Shown piece after piece: positions 59,073 to 64,000 of a DNA stretch of 64,000 bases. How positions within the stretch are numbered: the stretch's first letter is position 1; each line of letters starts with the position of its first letter. Source of the stretch: Panorpa germanica. Taxonomy: Eukaryota > Arthropoda > Insecta > Mecoptera > Panorpidae. The notes beneath the pieces are model-generated. The model had not been told where the DNA came from and made no database searches. It worked only from the letters and a program-made list of their open reading frames with translations. The stretch spans positions 8,742,001 through 8,806,000 of the forward strand of contig OY783217.1 of assembly GCA_963678705.1 (NCBI GenBank), written 5' to 3'. Both the position numbers and the translations under genes were made by a program.

Positions 59073-59707
59073 GCTATAAGAGCAATTTAAAGCACTTATT
59101 GAATTTATGTGCTTACGCTAATTAATTTTTAATTTATGCGATAATCAACGAAGCATTAGATAATATTACCTTAGTAAGCACTTTATTATAACTGAACAGT
59201 TAGCGGTTCTAGGTCCAATAAATACGAAAGTAAGCAAATACGTATCTACTATACTGGTGTGAACGTATCTGTTACGTAAATGCTACTATCGTGTACCTAG
59301 CGAAAGAATCGCCAGCTTTAAAATTAGAAGTTATGAGAAAGGAAACATATATTCATGGGACGATGAGGGATTGTCCTAACGATTATGTAAGAGTGTAGAG
59401 AAGATGTTGTAGCATATGAAAAGAAAATGTGTGAAAGAGAAATTGTAGAAAGAAGTGGATGGCGATAGGACAGAAAAAAGGAAGAAAGCAAAACAAGTGC
59501 AGAAACAAAACTAGAAGTATGAGTCGCAAGCAATACCGGGACATAAAATAATTGTTTTATTGTTGTATTATAAGTTCTTTTTTCTTTATTTATATTATTT
59601 TTTTATTTGATTGTAACACATTTGTAGGATTGCAAATCAATAAATACAATACAATCTTAACATTACATAACTGTTTTTACTAGGTAACCCAAAATGTTCC
59701 AGTTATT
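59073..59707. other. Intergenic between tRNA copy 6 and EcKL-18
   Basis: 59073-59240 resembles 50623-50790 (shared flank with tRNA copy 5). The remainder is AT-rich and purine-rich with no gene. Confidence 0.45.
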
Positions 59708-61014
59708 TCACAAGTATTCTAAATCTACAAGGTCTTCAAATACGCCTTGCATCTGTTGGTTCAGATCTTCTCTGATGTAATCAGCTAAAATTTCAGGCTC
59801 TTCTATTAGTTCTTGAAAGCTGTGACATTTTCCTTGGTTCTGATGTACAGCTGGTAAAAATATTCCTTTTATCATTGCATATTTACCAAATAGTTTGAGC
59901 TGGTTCAGTAATTCAGAAAACGGTAATATCTTCTTCGCGTCGACTCCAAATTTGCGTAGGAAACTGCTCACAGAGTTGTGGTAGGTACGCAGGAGTGTTT
60001 GATAGTGCTCTCGTCGGAAAGACTTGGTGGTGTGTAAGAAAATGTAGCCTGCAATATCCAATGCAGGGGAAGTGTAACGACTCAGCTGCCAATCAACAAA
60101 ACATACTTTCTTAGGGATTCCATTCTGAAATATTATAAGTCAAAATTAGAAGAACAATCTTTGGAAATGGTGACTTTAGAAAAATTGAAATTCCCGAAAT
60201 TGTTTTAAATGAAATATAAGTTAATACTTGCCTCATAAAGGAACAAGATGTTGTTGTTCCACAAGTCGCCGTGGTTTATTACTGCAAACGGTTCGGCCAA
60301 GTCACCGCTGGAAATTTGCACCATGTAATCAAAGAAATTATTGCGAAACTGTTGCCACTTCATATGATACTTTCCTTCAAATTTGAGATTAATATCCGAG
60401 CTTCTTAAAAGAAGTTCATAAAATTTTGTCGTTATGACCAGTTTGTCTCCACTTAAATTAAAGTTGTCCAGCGAATTTTGGTAAGATTTGTAAGCATTTG
60501 GTTTAACGTTTTTTAAAGCTAACCCAAGTGCATGAAATTTACCAAGTTCATTTAAAATCAGCAGCATATGTTCTAAATCAAAACCGCTTTTGTCGTCCAA
60601 CATCTTAAAACCCTTCGCCGACAAATCGGTCATCAGAATAAATTCTTCAAATTCAGTTGTAGCTGCCGCTAATGTACCAAATGCGTTAAAACCATCAGCA
60701 ACCTTATTTTCCTTCTCAAATTCTTTGTATCCTGGAATTATAACCTCTAACATATAAACTTCACGTTTGAATAAAACATTTAACCTAAAATTGTTTCTGA
60801 ACGATTCAGAATCGACAGGAGTTTTACAAAATAGGTTCAAAACTTTCTTTTCACCACTTTCAGTTTCACCAGAGACTGCGACTTTCAAAACCTGTCCTAA
60901 ATTGTTATCACCTTCTTTAGCACCTGGTGATACATTTATGTTGTAGCTTGTAAAACCGTTTTTCTTTATGATATCGTTTATAGCTTTCTTTACATTTTCG
61001 TTTTTCAATTCCAT
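59708..61014 (-). CDS. EcKL-18, divergent ecdysteroid kinase-like protein, 399 aa
   Basis: Exon 1 60232-61014 (261 codons), intron 60125-60231 (107 bp), exon 2 59708-60124 (138 codons plus stop). This is the shortest full copy. The donor is GC, in the context GAG|GCAAGT, which is the known consensus for GC-AG introns; exon phase and position match all other copies. Landmarks: GDNNLGQVL near residues 35-43, where Asn replaces the usual Tyr of GDNY; K64 in LFCK; NHGDLWNNN (H248/D250); CFVDWQ (D272). The C-terminus ends VDLEYL. The FLHTTKSFR tract relates it to EcKL-17. The N-terminus is trimmed to MELKNENVKKAI. Divergence in the nucleotide loop may alter kinetics, but the core residues remain. 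Confidence 0.88.
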
Positions 61015-61371
61015 TTTAGCAGCGCCTATTCACAGAACGAAAATTAACTGGTTTTGTTAAACACTCTTCATAAAGTGTTATCTTAACTTAATATTATCTT
61101 TTCTTAAATCAGTTTAAAGTATAATATCGTGATTAACATTTAATACATTAATGTCATGACATAGTTTTGCACGTTAATTGTGATTACCTTATATATACAT
61201 GGGGAAAACCATGATTAGGAATAAAGGAATAAAGTATTATCATTTAACTACGACTAATAAAAACTAAACTATTCGTTACTTTAATGTTATAGCAAATGCC
61301 TTAAAAAATGTAGAAGTTCAGCAATTAAATAAAAGTAGGCAAAACGTTAAAATGGACCTGCGGTAGAAAAT

Positions 61372-61486
61372 GAACCTTGTAATTAGCCTATCGCAAACTA
61401 TCAAGTGTGAACCCTGCACTGCAAACCAATTTTTATATGAAAAGTAGACAATTATTCTTTGAATTAGCTTAAAGCAAGCTAGCATC
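61372..61486. repeat. Palindromic GTAGAAAATT repeat (copy d, degenerate)
   Basis: Starts GGTAGAAAATGAACCTTGTA and ends near AGCTTAAAGCAAGCTAGC. Less well preserved than the other three copies. Confidence 0.5.
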
Positions 61487-61616
61487 TTTAAACGTTATCA
61501 TAGGGTTACGTAGTTTCAAAAACTACGAAATGATATTATCGCCAGGTGCAAAAGATGGAGACTGGATGGTGAACATAATTTATAAAAATACTGCCAGACA
61601 TTTTTGTCTTTGTATT

Positions 61617-61812
61617 ATAAGCTTTCGGAAGAATGTAGTGTCTTTGGCGTGGGATCCAAAAAGGTGAATTATTTGTGCAACTGAAAGTGGGGAATATTTT
61701 ACGGATTCAGGCATGTCATAATAAACGGAACGGTGATTATTCGGCACAAAATAAGTTTTTATTGATGAAAATACAAAAGTTATGAAATTATAATTATTAT
61801 TAGTTAATAATA
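61617..61812. repeat. 196-bp direct repeat, copy 1
   Basis: Nearly identical to 63110-63305 without indels (offset 1,493 bp); only a handful of mismatches were seen. Includes GGCGTGGGATCC and GGAACGGTGATTATTCGGC. No LTR-type TG...CA ends. Confidence 0.8.
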
Positions 61813-62167
61813 TATAATTAAAGGGGTAAAAATTTACAAAAATTACAGAGCACTTGACGTCACTCCTTGCTTACCTTCCTCCTCACTAACATTTGCCTAC
61901 CGTTGTCATTACTGTAAGCGTGAAAGAGATGCAAAATTAAACGTCACAGTAAAAGCAGCTGTTATGCAACAACCCATGCAAGTTTTCATATAATGTAGTA
62001 TAGTATAAAACGAAAAATAAATAACATATCTTCTCGATATTCAATTATTTTTATTTAGTTCTCAATATTACAGATGTTATTAACGATTTAAATAATCATT
62101 TTGACCCTTTAATAATTAGAGGGGTAACCCAGTTTCTGCAACTATTTATGTAGTAAAATTCCTTAGG

Positions 62168-62379
62168 GTTTTATGAATGAACGTAGGGGTGAAGGGAGGC
62201 CGAAGAGAAGTCGTATGCAAAAGCAACGTTTCTTTACTCTGATTTCCCCTTCGTATACTTCGTTTTAGTGTAAGTTGGTTCAACAAGTTACCCGTGTGTG
62301 ATATTTATGGCGATATCTGACACCGCTTCACGCGATTTCCCCTCCGCTGCACTTCGCGCCATCGTTTCATTCATAAAAC
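62168..62379. repeat. Short inverted-repeat (MITE-like) segment
   Basis: Left end GTTTTATGAATGAACG is inverted at the right end CGTTTCATTCATAAAAC, with further partial pairing inward. About 212 bp, no coding capacity. No clear target duplication. Confidence 0.5.
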
Positions 62380-63109
62380 AGAATGTGTTTGTGCTTGCCT
62401 TGCTGGTAACCATTACGACCAAGTAGGTACGTTAGGTACCCTTTTGCGTCCTTGAAGGACGCGCATTTACAACTTTATAAAACTAGTTTTTCAAGAACAT
62501 TCAGGTTTATATGTAGCACTATATAGAAGTTGCATTCAAACATTTATTTATTGTGGTTTATATAGGATTTAGATTTATTTATTGCAACCAACCATATGTT
62601 AATCAAAAAAATGTTTTTTTTTAATTTAATTTTTATAGGATATTCTATGTTTATTGCTTTAATTATTCTGGTGAATTGTGCCTTGATTCTTTTGTATTCT
62701 AGATGGAAAAATGTTTTAATTACATTACATCAAAAATAATTAAATTATTTTTTTAAAAAACCCATTTTTTATTTAAATAATAAAGAACATAAATTTAACA
62801 TTTTCAGAGAGTTAACCCTCCGTGTGACCACTTTATTTTTCGAGTCATGGTGTGTACTCGGTCTTTGAGGAACAGTTGAGTTTTTCGACTTTTCTAAGCT
62901 TTCAAAAATTCTGAAAAAATTCTGGATTACTTCTTGAAGTGTCTACTACATGGTCCAGAAGTTGCCAAAGCCCAAAGTTTGAAAGCGTTGTTAATAAAAA
63001 TTCACAACTATTGAAAAACGCGGAAAAAACGGAATATTGTTAAAAAATTCATAACTTTATAACAAACAAATATTGAGAAAAACGGTTGTAGAATTTTTTA
63101 CCTTAGACT

Positions 63110-63305
63110 ATAAGCTTTTGAAAGAATGTAGTGTCTTTGGCGTGGGATCCAAAAAGTTGAATTATTTGTGCAACTGAAAGTGGGGAATATTTTACGGATT
63201 CAGGCATGTCATAATAAACGGAACGGTGATTATTCGGCACAAAATAAGTTTTTATTAATGAAAATACAAAAGTTATGAAATTATAATTATTATTAGTTAA
63301 TAATA
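63110..63305. repeat. 196-bp direct repeat, copy 2
   Basis: Partner of 61617-61812. Confidence 0.8.
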
Positions 63306-63688
63306 ATTAGTGTCAAAAAGAGAATTTACGGTGCGCAACCGTAGTTTTTTATTACGGTGTAATAAAATAAAACAACTAATAAAAAAATCTATATATATGT
63401 AATCTAAGAAATAATATATTAAATTACATAAAACATTTATTTTAACCATGAAAAAACTGTAAAACAACGAGAAAAGCAAAAAAAAGTGCATTTACTAACA
63501 TTGGAAAATACTAATGTCGTTTGTAGACTGACCCTTTTAGGGAAGAGAGGCAACTTTCACTGTCTCGCTTCTGCAAGTAAAGTGCCAGATCCAGAAAGAC
63601 AGACACAACACCGGTGAAAATATTAAACAAACAGAGACAGCACTAACTGTGTTGTTTTCAGAGTGGCATTAACCTTAAAAAGGACATT

Positions 63689-64000
63689 TTACAAATATCC
63701 AAGATCAACCGTATCTATTATAACATCAGTCAACAGTTGTCTGCCCCTGTCATTCATTTTACTACCAACTTTTCCATCCTCTTTCTTCCCAGAAGCATCT
63801 TCCATATAGTCAGTATATGCAACCTCATTGCAAATTACAGGAAATGCAAATGCAGCACTCACTAAGCCGAATCTTCCATTCTTTTTCAATTGTTCTTGAA
63901 GTGCGGAAAATGGAAATAGTTTCTCGGGATCGCTTCCTAACGTTTTCATGAATTTGCTTAAAGATTCGTAGTAGACGTTTATCAGGTGATGATAATGCGT
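63689..64000 (-). CDS. EcKL-19, ecdysteroid kinase-like protein (5' end outside window)
   Basis: Only the C-terminal 103 codons plus stop are visible, all from exon 2. The family signature is clear: THYHHLINVYYESLSKF, then LGSDPEKLFPFSALQEQLKK, and the terminal VDLGYL. The region between, which in other copies reads like FGLGMAIMVVPI, is FGLVSAAFAFPVICNEV here, and the following acidic loop is Lys/Gly-rich (GKKEDGKVGSK). Among the neighbours its closest match in the visible part is hard to call; the LPFSALQEQLKK wording resembles EcKL-14 to -16. Exon 1, the intron and the first part of exon 2 lie right of the window. It shows that the array continues in both directions. Confidence 0.88.
   Translation of the reverse strand, partial: THYHHLINVYYESLSKFMKTLGSDPEKLFPFSALQEQLKKNGRFGLVSAAFAFPVICNEVAYTDYMEDASGKKEDGKVGSKMNDRGRQLLTDVIIDTVDLGYL

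Larger units (their letters stand above)
61015..63688. other. 2.7-kb intergenic region with direct and inverted repeats
   Basis: No gene. It contains a palindromic repeat copy (61372-61486), a 196-bp direct repeat pair (61617-61812 and 63110-63305) and a short inverted-repeat segment (62168-62379). Confidence 0.5.

Noticed and set aside
62814..62830. TTAACCCTCC resembling a piggyBac terminus at a TTAA site
   Set aside because: No matching inverted end with a second TTAA was found nearby.
61617..63305. Interpretation of the 196-bp direct repeats as LTRs of a retrotransposon
   Set aside because: No TG...CA ends, no primer-binding site or polypurine tract recognised, and no coding remnant in the 1.3 kb between them.
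1..64000. CRISPR arrays, bacterial operons, rRNA or viral genes
   Set aside because: None seen; spliced genes, tRNAs without CCA, SINE and hAT elements all indicate an animal nuclear genome.

Overview
The window is eukaryotic, AT-rich and insect-like. It is dominated by a head-to-tail array of ecdysteroid-kinase-like genes (EcKinase / CHK-kinase-like family, also called DUF227-type). I count 19 gene copies, all on the minus strand. Seventeen are contained in the window and two are cut by its edges. The size of the family expansion, the AT-rich intergenic DNA and the transposon types fit a moth or butterfly (Lepidoptera), but no species-level marker is visible and that assignment is inference. 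For reference the copies are numbered EcKL-1 to EcKL-19 from left to right; transcription runs right to left. Every copy with both exons visible has the same structure. Exon 1 (about 261-285 codons) carries the ATP-binding half and the catalytic-loop motif HGDxWxNN. A phase-0 intron follows after FKYE (or a variant). Exon 2 (about 138-141 codons) starts NGxP and carries the second conserved aspartate (LLDWQ or VDFQ). || Layout: 1-9072 holds EcKL-1 to -4, a close subgroup. 9887-11692 is EcKL-5, an intermediate copy. 12660-40770 holds EcKL-6 to -13, a second subgroup. In it EcKL-7 is a clear pseudogene (frameshift plus stop) and EcKL-11 has probably lost its splice acceptor next to a hAT transposon relic. 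43654-46230 is EcKL-14, divergent, with a tRNA gene and a hAT MITE inside its intron. 47781-49366 and 53584-55006 are EcKL-15 and -16, a recent segmental duplicate pair. 56452-61014 holds EcKL-17 and -18; EcKL-18 appears to use a GC-AG intron. 63689-64000 is the 3' part of EcKL-19. || Six tRNA-Gln(TTG) genes are scattered through the right two thirds of the array, five on minus and one on plus. Some share flanking sequence, so they appear to have duplicated along with parts of the locus. Mobile DNA includes a full-length tRNA-derived SINE with 14-bp target-site duplications, 12 bp past the EcKL-4 stop codon, plus several SINE fragments. There are two related hAT MITEs (one with a perfect 8-bp TSD), a hAT transposase relic with an 8-bp TSD, and a 519-bp foldback element. 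A LINE endonuclease scrap, a recurring palindromic minisatellite-like repeat and a 196-bp direct repeat pair complete the list. || Functionally the genes are predicted cytosolic small-molecule kinases that phosphorylate hydroxyl groups on ecdysteroids or on dietary and xenobiotic compounds. Many promoters keep a recognisable TATA box about 27-31 bp upstream of a TCAGT initiator, which differs between copies and suggests differential regulation of the paralogs. All functions are from family resemblance read by eye; no search was run.
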